In this document: positions 1 to 7,423 of the stretch, piece by piece
How positions within the stretch are numbered: the stretch's first letter is position 1
Layout of the letters: every line of letters starts with the position of its first letter
Origin: an uncultured Chlorobiaceae bacterium
GTDB taxonomy: Bacteria; Bacteroidota; Chlorobiia; Chlorobiales; Chlorobiaceae
Assembly (NCBI GenBank): GCA_903866255.1
Contig: CAIPMW010000027.1
Span: 1 to 34,115 of the forward strand
Direction of reading: 5' to 3'
Length of the DNA stretch: 34,115 nt
Made by a program: the position numbers and the translations under genes
The notes under the pieces: generated by a model
What the model saw: the letters and a program-made list of their open reading frames with translations, nothing else
Databases searched by the model: none
Told to the model about the DNA's origin: nothing

Positions 1-1
1 C

Positions 2-364
2 ACTGGCGGCACCATAAAATCGCTGCACTCATACATGGTGAAAAAGCAGGCAGATCAAGCCATACGAATCAGTTCCGCAAAACCATCACTTCAGGAACTT
101 GTGGCAAAGGTGAATAACACGGCAAAACCGTTCAGGCTGATCAATCTGCCCTTTTACCTGGTCAACCAGATTGATCGGATGGTTGGCGATGGATAGTACA
201 CCTTTTTTCAAGAGCATGAAATTTCCAAAGAGGAGGAGGAGGCTATTTTGACCAACATCATCCATCAGGGGCACTTTCTTGCCCCTTCAAAACCAGCAAA
301 AGAGATTGTGGGTGAAGGGGAGGCGTGGAATAAAGAAACAATGGTTGATGTGGTGTTTACGTAA
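2..364 (+). pseudogene. C-terminal remnant of a DUF4143-type AAA ATPase, with in-frame amber stop
   Basis: The window opens inside an open frame that reads GGTIKSLHSYMVKKQ and later FRLINLPFYLVNQIDRM before an in-frame TAG at 194-196. This pattern of a 'SLHSYM' helix followed by 'LPFYL' near the end resembles the C-terminus of ATP-binding proteins with a DUF4143 domain; the match is from memory and moderate. The same frame stays open beyond the TAG (YTFFQEHEISKEEEEAI...) until TAA at 362-364, so either the gene ends at 194 or the amber stop interrupts a longer protein. The N-terminus with any Walker motifs lies outside the window. I do not recognise the part after the TAG. Confidence 0.4.
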
Positions 365-477
365 ATTCTGTTTATATTATTGGTCGCACTCACGGCCTCC
401 GCAACCATTCCGCAGGCTCTCATTGCAGGTCTCGGTATGACCGGGATACTTTCTATTCACACGACAGAGATAAAGTC

Positions 478-711
478 ATGATTGAGAAAAATTCAAATGC
501 AGCCAAACTGATTGAAGGCGCTAATCAACAACGATATTATGGCACTGCCAGCGGTGTGGCAGGCTTAGTTGGTGGTGTTATAGCGGGAATAGCAGCTCCA
601 GTCGCTGGAGTAGCCATTGGTTTTGTAGGTTTGGCTACAGCGGCAGCATTGCTTTTCAATGCAGAAGGCAAAGAAAAACAGGCAAGATTAGAGCAACAAA
701 AAAACCAATAA
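478..711 (+). CDS. Small glycine/alanine-rich membrane protein of unknown function (77 aa)
   Basis: The protein begins with a polar segment (residues 1-24), followed by a hydrophobic Gly/Ala/Val-rich stretch at about residues 25-60 that could form two short membrane helices with a tight turn, and ends in a charged Lys/Glu/Gln tail. No catalytic motif is visible. A weak purine stretch (agagataaag) precedes the ATG. The reading frame upstream (ILFILLVALTAS...) is also hydrophobic and ends in a TGA overlapping this start, so the gene may have had a translated leader. A small toxin, a phage-type membrane peptide or an orphan are all possible. I do not recognise the family. Confidence 0.5.
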   Translation: MIEKNSNAAKLIEGANQQRYYGTASGVAGLVGGVIAGIAAPVAGVAIGFVGLATAAALLFNAEGKEKQARLEQQKNQ

Positions 712-872
712 GCGGTCTACAATAATTGGTTCGGTAATAATAAGCTGAGCAGCTTGAGCGTGGTATTGAAACCAATGTGCCGAAAATAGCAAGCCGTGCA
801 GCGCAGCCAGACAAGGCTTATCCGATTTGATTGCACCATGCGAACGGATTTCTCCACTTTATTTACCAGCTT

Positions 873-1748
873 ATGAGCAAGACAAGAAAACTGATCACCT
901 TCGACTGGGCCATAAAACGGCTGCTGCGGAGCAAAGCCAACTTCGGGATTCTGGAAGGCTTTTTAAGTGAGCTGCTGAAAGAGGAGATAACCATCCTTGA
1001 TCTCCTTGAAAGTGAGAGCAACAAAGATGATAAACTCGACAAATTTAATCGGGTCGATCTCAGGGTACGCAACCAGAAACAGGAGATCATCATTATAGAA
1101 ATACAGTATGATCGGGAGTATGACTACCTGCAGCGTCTCTTTTATGGCGTTTCCAAAACGGTGATCGAGGGGATGAAAGAGAAGCAACCCTATGCAGGGA
1201 TAACCAAAGTCATATCAATAAACATTCTCTATTTTGATCTGGGCATTGGCGACGATTACATCTACCATGGTACCACCCGCTTTATAGGCATGCATAATCA
1301 TGATCTTCTGGGACTTAATGAAAAACAAAAAAAACTGTTCCAGAAAGAGAGTGTCGAGGCACTTTACCCTGAATATTACCTGATCAGAATAAACCGCTTT
1401 AACGATATCGCCAGAGACAGGCTTGATGAGTGGGTCTACTTTCTCAAAAATGAAGAAATTAAAGAGAGCTTTACTGCAAAAGGGCTGAAAGAGGCGGAAG
1501 AGACGTTGAGCATCATGAAGTTGCCAGAAGAGGAGCGAAAAGCGTATGAACACTATAAAGATGATTTGCACTATCAAGCCAGCATGTTCGAGTCATCCTA
1601 TGGGGATGGATATTACACCGGTAGAGAGGAAACAACCAGAACGATAGCGATAAAGCTTATACAACAAGGCGCAGAGATTGAAGTCATCAACGCAGTGACA
1701 GGGTTAAGTGTTGCCGCGATAGAAGAGCTGGTGAAAAGCCTACAGTAA
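873..1748 (+). CDS. Rpn-family PD-(D/E)XK nuclease (recombination-promoting nuclease/putative transposase)
   Basis: The protein starts MSKTRKLITFDWAIKRLLR and reads KANFGILEGFLSELL, which is typical of the PDDEXK_2 / Rpn family. These proteins are DNA endonucleases first annotated as transposases and now linked to recombination and phage defence. Counting from the upstream alternative start at 831, the catalytic residues are D76 (RVDLRVR), E90 and Q92 (IIIIEIQY). The C-terminal third has the usual helical region and ends with a short segment (AVTGLSVAAIEELVKSL) like the family's tail motif. The length of about 290 aa is normal. I chose 873 because family members begin at this motif; neither start has a clear ribosome binding site. 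The gene is isolated and not in an operon. Confidence 0.85.
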   Translation: MSKTRKLITFDWAIKRLLRSKANFGILEGFLSELLKEEITILDLLESESNKDDKLDKFNRVDLRVRNQKQEIIIIEIQYDREYDYLQRLFYGVSKTVIEGMKEKQPYAGITKVISINILYFDLGIGDDYIYHGTTRFIGMHNHDLLGLNEKQKKLFQKESVEALYPEYYLIRINRFNDIARDRLDEWVYFLKNEEIKESFTAKGLKEAEETLSIMKLPEEERKAYEHYKDDLHYQASMFESSYGDGYYTGREETTRTIAIKLIQQGAEIEVINAVTGLSVAAIEELVKSLQ

Positions 1749-1882
1749 TATCAGAAAATATTTCTGCGGATTGATGATGTGGGAAACAACGGATTTTCAT
1801 CGGATTCAACTGGGCAGATAGAGTAAATTGATTGTCACGGGTGGTGGCATGTATCGTCTTCATATTTTTTTCGGGAGATATA

Positions 1883-2122
1883 ATGACACAACTCATAGTC
1901 CATAAAGATAAGATGCAGGATATTCTGATGGTTTTTTTAAGCCGTCTACAATCTGACGAGATCCGTCTGGAGTTTGATGAGAAACACTTTTTGGCGGAGC
2001 CGGTTCAGGAAAGATCGGTTCTGGATATTTTGGCAGAGCAGGCTGATGATTTTGGGCCGGAAGATTTGTCGATGAATGTGGATCATTATCTTTACGGACT
2101 TCCCCAAAAAACGGGAAGATGA
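1883..2122 (+). CDS. VapB-like antitoxin of a PIN toxin pair
   Basis: This 79-aa acidic protein begins MTQLIVHKDKMQ and ends GLPQKTGR. It overlaps the next gene by 4 bp (ATGA at 2119-2122), the usual antitoxin-toxin arrangement. The start at 1883 is chosen over an upstream one at 1832 because a ribosome binding site (cgggaga) sits about 7 bases before it. I see no obvious AbrB or ribbon-helix-helix signature. The antitoxin role therefore comes from size, acidity and the coupled PIN gene. The antitoxin itself looks complete. Confidence 0.65.
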   Translation: MTQLIVHKDKMQDILMVFLSRLQSDEIRLEFDEKHFLAEPVQERSVLDILAEQADDFGPEDLSMNVDHYLYGLPQKTGR

Positions 2123-2763
2123 ATTATTTTTTGGATACCTCTTATCTTGTTGCCCTTACTCATAAAAGAGATCAATACCATAAAGAGGCCGTAAGCGTTC
2201 GTAAGACACTGAAAGAGCCTGTCCGACTTGTAACAACGTCTGCTGTTCTTATGGAATTTGGCAACATGCTTTCTTCGGTACATTTTCGTGACAGGGTTTT
2301 CAGTTATATTCTGTTGCTGAAAAATGACAAAAATACTGAAATTGTTTTTGTCACTGAGCAGATGTTTGAATCAGCTTTGAACATGTTTGGAAAATATCAT
2401 GACAAAGAATGGGGGCTGGTAGATTGTCTTTCATTTCTTGTTATGCAAGAAAATGGAATCACTCATGCTTTGACTTCGGATAAGCATTTTGAGCAGGCAG
2501 GATTTACGGCATTACTGAAATCCCGAAGATTTAACTATGAAGTATCTGAGCATCTTCGTATGAATATTCTCTCAATCGCTTTTACCTGCGCATTGTGTTG
2601 GATGCGGGCAGGAAAGCGAGACTACCACTTAACCTCTACACCAGCAGCCGGATGGAAGTTCTGGTTGAGACCCTCGCCACCACGCTCCGCCAGCCGCTCG
2701 CCTCGGCGTTCACCAAAGGGTGATTGTGGTGCAGAGCCGGGGGGATGCAGCGCTGGCTCTTGA
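2119..2763 (+). CDS. vapC: PIN-domain toxin (VapC-like) with a foreign chimeric C-terminal tail
   Basis: Residues 1-133 form a PIN domain, a metal-dependent ribonuclease. The acidic residues are visible: D6 (FLDTSYL), E46 (LMEFGN), D102 (GLVDCLSF) and D121 (TSDKHF). VapC toxins usually cut tRNA or rRNA and are blocked by the antitoxin encoded just upstream. The family normally ends near 'GFTALL' at residue 133, but here the frame runs on for about 80 residues. The first part of this tail (YEVSEHLR) matches the start of the HigA-like antitoxin at 8344, and the rest is recC 5' sequence read in the wrong frame. The toxin was therefore probably joined to unrelated DNA at about 2518. Whether it still works is unknown; the catalytic part is intact. 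Confidence 0.75.
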   Translation: MNYFLDTSYLVALTHKRDQYHKEAVSVRKTLKEPVRLVTTSAVLMEFGNMLSSVHFRDRVFSYILLLKNDKNTEIVFVTEQMFESALNMFGKYHDKEWGLVDCLSFLVMQENGITHALTSDKHFEQAGFTALLKSRRFNYEVSEHLRMNILSIAFTCALCWMRAGKRDYHLTSTPAAGWKFWLRPSPPRSASRSPRRSPKGDCGAEPGGCSAGS

Positions 2764-2849
2764 TGGAGCTGGCAGCGCGTTTTGGTGTCTGGGCTAACGG
2801 GCACTATCCTTTCCCGAACGCGATGGTGCAGGAGCTGTTTCGTGAGGTC
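2626..2849 (+). pseudogene. Truncated recC 5' copy 1
   Basis: This 224-bp stretch matches the first 75 codons of the complete recC at 9624, starting at the second codon (ccacttaacc) and ending after 'gagctgtttcgtgag', where the sequence diverges. It carries a 1-base deletion near 2718 and a compensating 1-base insertion in a run of six G near 2740, so the frame is lost and then regained. It has no ATG of its own and is read through by the vapC frame. It is the most degraded of the copies and, unlike copies 2 and 3, shows no recC 3' end behind it. Confidence 0.85.
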
Positions 2850-2934
2850 ATATTCACCCGATTTGCTCAGCTATTTCAAAAAATCTCATTACCTTGATAT
2901 AAACTGCTGGCCATAAAAATAGTTGGAGTGTACA

Positions 2935-3141
2935 ATGAAATTCAGCGTAACAATCAATCGGGATGAAGATGGGATCTGGATTGTGGAGTGCCCGGGCATT
3001 CCCGGTTGTGTAAGTCAGGGAGAGACAAGAGACGAAGCTCTTGAAAACATCAAAGATGCAATTCAACAGTGCCTTCAGGTCAGGGCTGAACAAGGTATAC
3101 CTCTGACTATCGAGACCAAACAAACAGAGGTTGCCGCGTAA
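2935..3141 (+). CDS. hicB: HicB-family antitoxin
   Basis: This 68-aa protein reads MKFSVTINRDEDGIWIVECP and continues with GCVSQGETRDEALENIKDAI. It is the partial RNase H-like fold of HicB antitoxins. HicB binds and neutralises HicA and can repress the operon. The start at 2935 has an upstream GGAG and is preferred to the in-frame ATG at 2923. There is no clear C-terminal DNA-binding domain, so this is the short form. The hicA gene follows after 21 bp, giving antitoxin-first order. It is the first gene of cargo module A, just behind recC copy 1. Confidence 0.85.
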   Translation: MKFSVTINRDEDGIWIVECPGIPGCVSQGETRDEALENIKDAIQQCLQVRAEQGIPLTIETKQTEVAA

Positions 3142-3162
3142 ATACCACCTCAACTCCCCATA

Positions 3163-3372
3163 ATGAGTGGACGCGAAGTTGTTCGTGTGTTTGAATCTCT
3201 GGGATGGCAAATCGCAAGGCAAAATGGCAGCCATATCATTATGACAAAAGAGAATGAACTGGCTACATTATCGATTCCAGATCATCGGGAAACTGCAAGA
3301 GGCACATTAAGAAGCCTTATTCGGGCCGCAGGACTGACTGTTACAGAGTTTTTTGACATTTGCCGTAGTTAA
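3163..3372 (+). CDS. hicA: HicA-family mRNA interferase toxin
   Basis: This 69-aa protein is the expected length for HicA. It has the double-stranded-RNA-binding-like fold pattern: a helix 'VVRVFESLGW', then 'RQNGSHIIM' with the catalytic histidine H24, then a C-terminal helix (TLRSLIRAAGLTVTEFF). HicA cleaves mRNA independently of the ribosome when HicB is lost. No strong ribosome binding site precedes the ATG, so translation probably depends on coupling with hicB. The gene appears intact. Confidence 0.88.
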   Translation: MSGREVVRVFESLGWQIARQNGSHIIMTKENELATLSIPDHRETARGTLRSLIRAAGLTVTEFFDICRS

Positions 3373-3416
3373 AAGCTGCATTGCCAACAACGTATAAATT
3401 GACATCAGGATACTAT

Positions 3417-3499
3417 ACTGGCCGGAAAACTTTTTTTGTGATGAGATGGGTGATATTCTTGAGCAGGCCAAAGCTGTAATGAAAAAGCGGATGCAGCAA
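3417..3499 (+). repeat. Direct repeat of the AAA15 ATPase gene 3' end (partner 6060-6142)
   Basis: About 77 of 83 bases are identical to the codons for the NWPENFFGDEMGDI region near the end of the ATPase. A one-base change within the T-run and a few substitutions mark it as a diverged copy, not an assembly echo. It shows that a second gene of this family once lay upstream of hicBA or of the nuclease gene. Confidence 0.85.
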
Positions 3500-3506
3500 T
3501 GTGACG

Positions 3507-3555
3507 TTCAGGCGCATCAACGTGATGGCAAAGAAGTGATTTCCATGCCGACTCC
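3507..3555 (+). repeat. 49-bp direct repeat, copy 1 (partner 8737-8785)
   Basis: The stretch begins ttcaggcgcatcaacgtgat and is 47/49 identical to the partner. In one frame both copies read QAHQRDxKEVISMPxP, which looks like the end of a protein I cannot name. Both copies stand just upstream of a cargo gene (the nuclease at 3606 and the DUF2971 gene at 8844). Confidence 0.8.
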
Positions 3556-3605
3556 AGCCATCACTTCTACAATAGGATAACTAAAAATTAAATAAGGGGA
3601 TATCT

Positions 3606-4292
3606 ATGGATTATGATGTGTACAATCGTGAGGAGAGATATCTATGTTCTCATTTATTTCGTCTTCTTCATGAGCCGGTACAATCGTATCGTGCACTCAG
3701 CGAGTTTTTAAAACGTCCACTGCATCAAGGCAGTTTCAGGATTTATGCTGAAGCAGCACTGATTCGCGATGCATATTATGTCCGGAAATCACTTGCATCT
3801 CACTTTCTTGATGATATGGTTCGAATGTTGATGGGACAAGAATCCGTATCGGAATGCCGTTTATACTCCGAACTTCCCGATGAACTGTCAAATGGTTCAA
3901 AAACACATCCGAAGCAGATTAGACAAAAAGCTGGTAATTTACTCACCCAAGAAGAAGGTCGGGTATTTGGAGCAATGCAGGGGATGTTTAATGCAAAACC
4001 AGATCTTGTGGTTTGTATAAATGAAGAACTCCTCATCTATGAGGCTAAGTTCACACTGGATTTTGATCTTAAGCAAATGACGCGAACAGAAAATATTGGG
4101 AAAATTTGGGCAGCTCTTTTTTATGCAGATCTCGGTTACACTAAACCCCCTGCGGTTAAAGTGCTCAAGCTTGGACTTGCAAAATTCTCACCGGATATAT
4201 CTTGGGAAGATGTATCAAGGATATCAGCAAACATCTATGCTGATAATGACAGAACCCGCGTAGCTATTGAGAATGCTTGTTCAATTATTTAG
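3606..4292 (+). CDS. Putative PD-(D/E)XK nuclease-like protein
   Basis: This 228-aa protein has an N-terminal helical part (residues 1-110). It then carries a nuclease-like motif: D133 in 'AKPDLVVCI' followed by E146 and K148 in 'LLIYEAKFT', which is the spacing of the PD-(D/E)XK fold. That fold occurs in restriction and repair enzymes. The C-terminal half contains 'GKIWAALFYADLGY' and 'VKVLKLGLAKF'. A purine-rich site (aagggga) precedes the ATG by 6 bases. I do not recognise the exact family, and no methyltransferase partner is adjacent. A stand-alone defence nuclease is an inference from the motif and the surrounding island. Confidence 0.6.
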   Translation: MDYDVYNREERYLCSHLFRLLHEPVQSYRALSEFLKRPLHQGSFRIYAEAALIRDAYYVRKSLASHFLDDMVRMLMGQESVSECRLYSELPDELSNGSKTHPKQIRQKAGNLLTQEEGRVFGAMQGMFNAKPDLVVCINEELLIYEAKFTLDFDLKQMTRTENIGKIWAALFYADLGYTKPPAVKVLKLGLAKFSPDISWEDVSRISANIYADNDRTRVAIENACSII

Positions 4293-4362
4293 CAAATGTT
4301 ACGCCACGACTTTTCTCTTTCGCCCAAGCGTCGCGCCCAAAACGTATCATCCGTGACATAAC

Positions 4363-4680
4363 TCTCCACCCCATGCCACTTAACCTCTACACCAGCAACC
4401 GGATGGAAGTCCTGGTCGACTCCCTCGCCGCTACGCTCCAGAAGCCGCTCGCCTCGGCGTTCACCAAAGAGGTGATTGTGGTGCAGAGCCGAGGGATGCA
4501 GCGCTGGCTCTCGATGGAGCTGGCGGCGCGTTTTGGCGTTTGGGCTAACGGGCACTACCCCTTCCCGAATGCGATGGTGCAGGAACTCCAAAGTCATGAG
4601 GTCGGTGGTGCAGATGGTTCAAGCAGCAGGGGAGGATGAGCAAGGTGTTTGATGCCCTGCATTTGTTTGTTATACTTCCG
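4363..4680 (+). pseudogene. Truncated recC copy 2: 5' end fused to a recC-like 3' end
   Basis: Positions 4363-4589 match the region from 10 bp before the recC ATG to codon 72, with ATG at 4373. The frame is open for MPLNLYTSNRMEVLVD and on to FGVWANGHYPFPNAMVQEL. At about 4590 it leaves the recC 5' part. Another frame then reads MVQAAGEDEQGV-stop, comparable to the true recC end MMVAAGERAQPF-stop. Both are followed by the string ttgtttgttatact (also at 12853). I read this as a whole recC gene that lost about 3 kb internally. The out-of-frame junction gives an 88-aa product from 4373 to 4639. Confidence 0.75.
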
Positions 4681-4759
4681 CAACTGTTTGTTCTCAAAAA
4701 AGGCCAAAACAGCCTAAGTGCACCGATCCGGCAATAACTAATATACGGGAGAAAGGTAA

Positions 4760-6172
4760 ATGCTGAAGCGATTACGAATACAGAATTTCAAGGGTTGGAG
4801 GGATACTGGTACTATTCGTATGGCCCCGATTTCCCTATTTTTTGGTGCGAACAGTTCTGGAAAGTCCAGTATCGGTCAGTTTTTGATGATGTTGAAACAA
4901 ACCGTTGAGTCTCCGGACAGGAAAGCTGTTTTTTTCCCTGGTGGGAAAAATTCTGCTGTACAACTTGGCTCATATCAGGAGATGGTCTATCACCGAAATC
5001 CAGAAAACGAGATTTCTTTTGAATATCAATGGATACTGCACAATGTATTAAAGTTTAAAGATCCTGTGTCACAGAAGACATTTACAGGAAATAATCTGGA
5101 CTTCCAGGCTGAGGTTTCTGTACGAGATTCAAAACAAAATTTATTGCAAGTAAAACGATTCAAGTATCGGTTATTCAACAATGAGACTCAATCACTTGCT
5201 ATTGAACTAACAAGAAAACCGGAAAAGCGAGAGTATGAGGTATTGACAGAAGAGTATAATCTTGTAAGAAAAAAAATGCGTGCATGGGCGTTAAAGGATG
5301 TTAATCGTTTTTATGGGTTTCCGGATGAGGTCGTAGTCTACTATCAAAATGCTGAATTTATGCAGGCTATTGACTTTGAGCAAGAGCAGCTTTTTAAATC
5401 CCTATGTTATTTAGGGCCATTACGGACTAAAGCAGATAGAGTTTATACATGGGGAGGGAATGCGCCTGAAAGTGTTGGTGCAACAGGTGAAAATACGGTA
5501 GCAGCTATACTGTCAGCCAGAAACAGAAAAATTAGTATTGTTAAGCCTGGAGCAAAGAAAGCTTCTCCGGCAAAACCATTCGAAGAAGTTATAGCGTTAA
5601 AGCTTCAAGAGTTGGGTTTAATCGAATCATTTGAAGTCGAAAATATTTCTGGACAACTCTACAGAGTTAAAGTTTGTGCCAAAGGTTCAAAAAATGGAGT
5701 TGATCTTCCTGATATCGGTTTTGGTATATCACAGGTATTGCCTGTTCTTGTCCAGTGTTTTTATGCCCCACCGAACTCTATTATACTGATGGAGCAACCT
5801 GAGATTCATCTGCATCCAAGTGCCCAATCTGCGCTGGCTGATGTCATGATTGATGTGATCAACTCCAGAGAAAATGGTGCTGATCGAAATATTCAGTTGA
5901 TTATTGAGACACACTCCGAGCATTTTTTGCGAAGATTGCAGCGTAGGATTGCCGAGGATGTTGTGTCGAAAGAAAAGGTGTCTGCCTACTTTGCCAATAT
6001 TACAAAGAGTCCAGCGACACTTGAGCCCCTTCAGATTGACATGTTTGGTAATGTCCAGAACTGGCCGGAAAACTTTTTTGGTGATGAGATGGGTGATATT
6101 ACTGAACAGGCCAAAGCTGCAATGAAAAAGCGGATGCAACAGACTTATGAGACATCGGAGGAATCTGAATGA
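4760..6172 (+). CDS. AAA15/OLD-like ABC-type ATPase (DUF3696-like), first gene of a three-gene operon
   Basis: The 470-aa protein starts with the SMC/RecF-like strand 'LKRLRIQNFKGWRDT' and has a Walker A at G29-S37 (FFGANSSGKSS). The signature region is near residue 317 (DIGFGISQVLPVL). Walker B is at about 342 (ILMEQPEIHLHP), and an 'ETHSEHFLRRL' switch histidine lies near 385. This matches single-chain AAA15/OLD-type ATPases with a DUF3696-like end. Such proteins act as sensors or switches in several anti-phage systems. A good ribosome binding site (cgggagaaagg) precedes the ATG. The gene overlaps the next by 4 bp (ATGA at 6169), so its product should be made together with the PIN-like protein. 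It has no Toprim domain of its own. Confidence 0.85.
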   Translation: MLKRLRIQNFKGWRDTGTIRMAPISLFFGANSSGKSSIGQFLMMLKQTVESPDRKAVFFPGGKNSAVQLGSYQEMVYHRNPENEISFEYQWILHNVLKFKDPVSQKTFTGNNLDFQAEVSVRDSKQNLLQVKRFKYRLFNNETQSLAIELTRKPEKREYEVLTEEYNLVRKKMRAWALKDVNRFYGFPDEVVVYYQNAEFMQAIDFEQEQLFKSLCYLGPLRTKADRVYTWGGNAPESVGATGENTVAAILSARNRKISIVKPGAKKASPAKPFEEVIALKLQELGLIESFEVENISGQLYRVKVCAKGSKNGVDLPDIGFGISQVLPVLVQCFYAPPNSIILMEQPEIHLHPSAQSALADVMIDVINSRENGADRNIQLIIETHSEHFLRRLQRRIAEDVVSKEKVSAYFANITKSPATLEPLQIDMFGNVQNWPENFFGDEMGDITEQAKAAMKKRMQQTYETSEESE

Positions 6173-6699
6173 TTTTACCTAAGAAATGCCTTATGGACAC
6201 AAATGTCCCGAAAACGGCCAATCTTGCTCTTGCTCCAGACCAGGTACCTCAAGACTTGGTGGGATGTGTTCTTGCTTGTGTTGAGGCTGTTGAGCATGTC
6301 ATCAAAAAACAAGCACTGGTGATGGATGCTGGAGAGGAAATTTTTGATGAATACCGTCAACAGCTTTCCATGAAAGGTCAGCCTGGTGTGGGCGATCGTT
6401 TCATGAAATGGGTTCATGATAATCGCTGGAGTTTTCCCGAAGCCAATCGGGTGCAGATTACTAAAAATGGAGAGTCATACGATCAATTTCCTGCCCATGC
6501 CGGTTTAACCCAGTTTGATCCCTCTGACCGAAAGTTTATTGCTGTCGCTAATGCTCATCCAGAAAAACCAGCAATTATTCAGGCAACTGACAGTAAATGG
6601 TGGGGATGGAAGGATGCCTTGGGCGAGGTTGGGATTACGGTGCATTTCCTTTGTCATGATTATGTCCAGAAAAAATATGTGAAGAAGATGGAGATATGA
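6169..6699 (+). CDS. PIN-like domain protein (putative RNase effector), second gene of the operon
   Basis: The 176-aa protein begins MILPKKCLMDTNVPKTANLA, a classic first PIN strand with D10. Further acidic residues follow in an early helical part (D53, E57), then D120 in 'FDPSDRKFIAVANAH' and D141 in 'IIQATDSKWWGW'. This order and spacing fit a PIN-fold metal-dependent nuclease, although the insertion at residues 60-110 is longer than in VapC. The gene overlaps both neighbours by 4 bp (6169-6172 and 6696-6699), so it is tightly coupled to the ATPase and the ligase. No antitoxin precedes it, so control probably comes from the ATPase. PIN assignment is from motifs only; the target RNA is unknown. 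Confidence 0.7.
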   Translation: MILPKKCLMDTNVPKTANLALAPDQVPQDLVGCVLACVEAVEHVIKKQALVMDAGEEIFDEYRQQLSMKGQPGVGDRFMKWVHDNRWSFPEANRVQITKNGESYDQFPAHAGLTQFDPSDRKFIAVANAHPEKPAIIQATDSKWWGWKDALGEVGITVHFLCHDYVQKKYVKKMEI

Positions 6700-7385
6700 A
6701 AGAAGATTTTTTTAAATTTCCTTCAACACCACATCTTACCCTTCTGGGTGATATTGAAGTTAGAGATGATAAGGTTATGTCGGAGTTGGAGCGGGATGAA
6801 TTCCTTCTTCATGAGCTTGTTGTTGAAGAAAAGGTAGATGGAGCAAATCTTGGAATATCTTTTGATGAAAAAGGGGAAATCCGTGTCCAGAACAGGGGTA
6901 AGTATCTTCATTTTTCAGATAAGGGGCAGTGGAAAAAGCTTTTTGAGTGGATAACGCCACACCAGGAGTTGCTTTTCGATCAACTGTCTGATCGTTATAT
7001 CCTGTTCGGTGAGTGGTGTTATGCCCAACACTCTGTCGTTTATACCCGTCTGCCGGACTGGTTTCTTGGGTTTGATATGTATGATAAATTGACAGCTCGT
7101 TTTTTTTCGTGCACTCGACGGAATCAGATTTTTCAGGTGGTTGGTATCTCTCAGATTCCACAGGTTGCGATTGGTCACTTTACACTTCCCAAGCTGCGTA
7201 ATCTTCTTGCGCAGTCACATTTCAGTGATAGCCCGTCAGAGGGGCTTTACCTTCGATTCAACCAGGGAGAGTGGCTTGTACAAAGAGCCAAGTTGGTTCG
7301 ACCGGCCTTTATTCAATCCGTTGAACAACATTGGTCACATTCAGCCATTAAGCCAAACCTGCTCGAACTTGCGTATGGAAAATGA
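6696..7385 (+). CDS. RNA ligase family protein (Rnl2-like nucleotidyltransferase), third gene of the operon
   Basis: The 229-aa protein has all the covalent nucleotidyltransferase motifs: motif I 'EKVDGAN' with the AMP-accepting lysine K46, motif III 'LFGEW' (103-107), motif IIIa 'FLGFDMYD' (123-130), motif IV 'SEGLYLR' (181-187) and motif V 'VQRAKLVR' with K199. It should join RNA ends through an enzyme-AMP intermediate. It is short, with little after motif V, as in minimal ligases of the Rnl2/DRB0094 type. It overlaps the PIN-like gene by 4 bp. A repair or protection role opposite the nuclease is inference. At its stop an ATGA begins another short frame that is cut by the next recC copy. 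Confidence 0.85.
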   Translation: MKEDFFKFPSTPHLTLLGDIEVRDDKVMSELERDEFLLHELVVEEKVDGANLGISFDEKGEIRVQNRGKYLHFSDKGQWKKLFEWITPHQELLFDQLSDRYILFGEWCYAQHSVVYTRLPDWFLGFDMYDKLTARFFSCTRRNQIFQVVGISQIPQVAIGHFTLPKLRNLLAQSHFSDSPSEGLYLRFNQGEWLVQRAKLVRPAFIQSVEQHWSHSAIKPNLLELAYGK

Positions 7386-7423
7386 GTCTTGAAAATGAAT
7401 TATCTCCACCCCATGCCACTTAA
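7382..7423 (+). other. Truncated downstream start (MSLENE...) bridging into recC copy 3
   Basis: The ligase stop is ATGA, and the overlapping ATG opens a 13-codon frame MSLENELSPPHAT that ends at the TAA just after the recC-copy ATG (7413). It looks like the first codons of a fourth operon gene cut off at the recC junction (about 7396). The same tail ELSPPHAT ends a similar frame at 9572-9634. Confidence 0.5.

Larger units (their letters stand above)
3373..3605 (+). other. Scrap region: fragments of an ATPase 3' end and of a second repeated sequence
   Basis: No intact gene lies here. Positions 3417-3499 match the 3' end of the AAA15 ATPase gene (6060-6142) with about 6 mismatches. Positions 3507-3555 match 8737-8785 with 2 mismatches in 49. 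The two remnants sit side by side, so this is a patchwork of broken gene ends left by recombination. A purine-rich site (aaggggata) precedes the next gene. Confidence 0.8.

Noticed and set aside
703-731. Hairpin AACCAAT/ATTGGTT after the small membrane protein gene as a terminator
   Set aside because: The 7-bp stem is AT-rich and no T-run follows.
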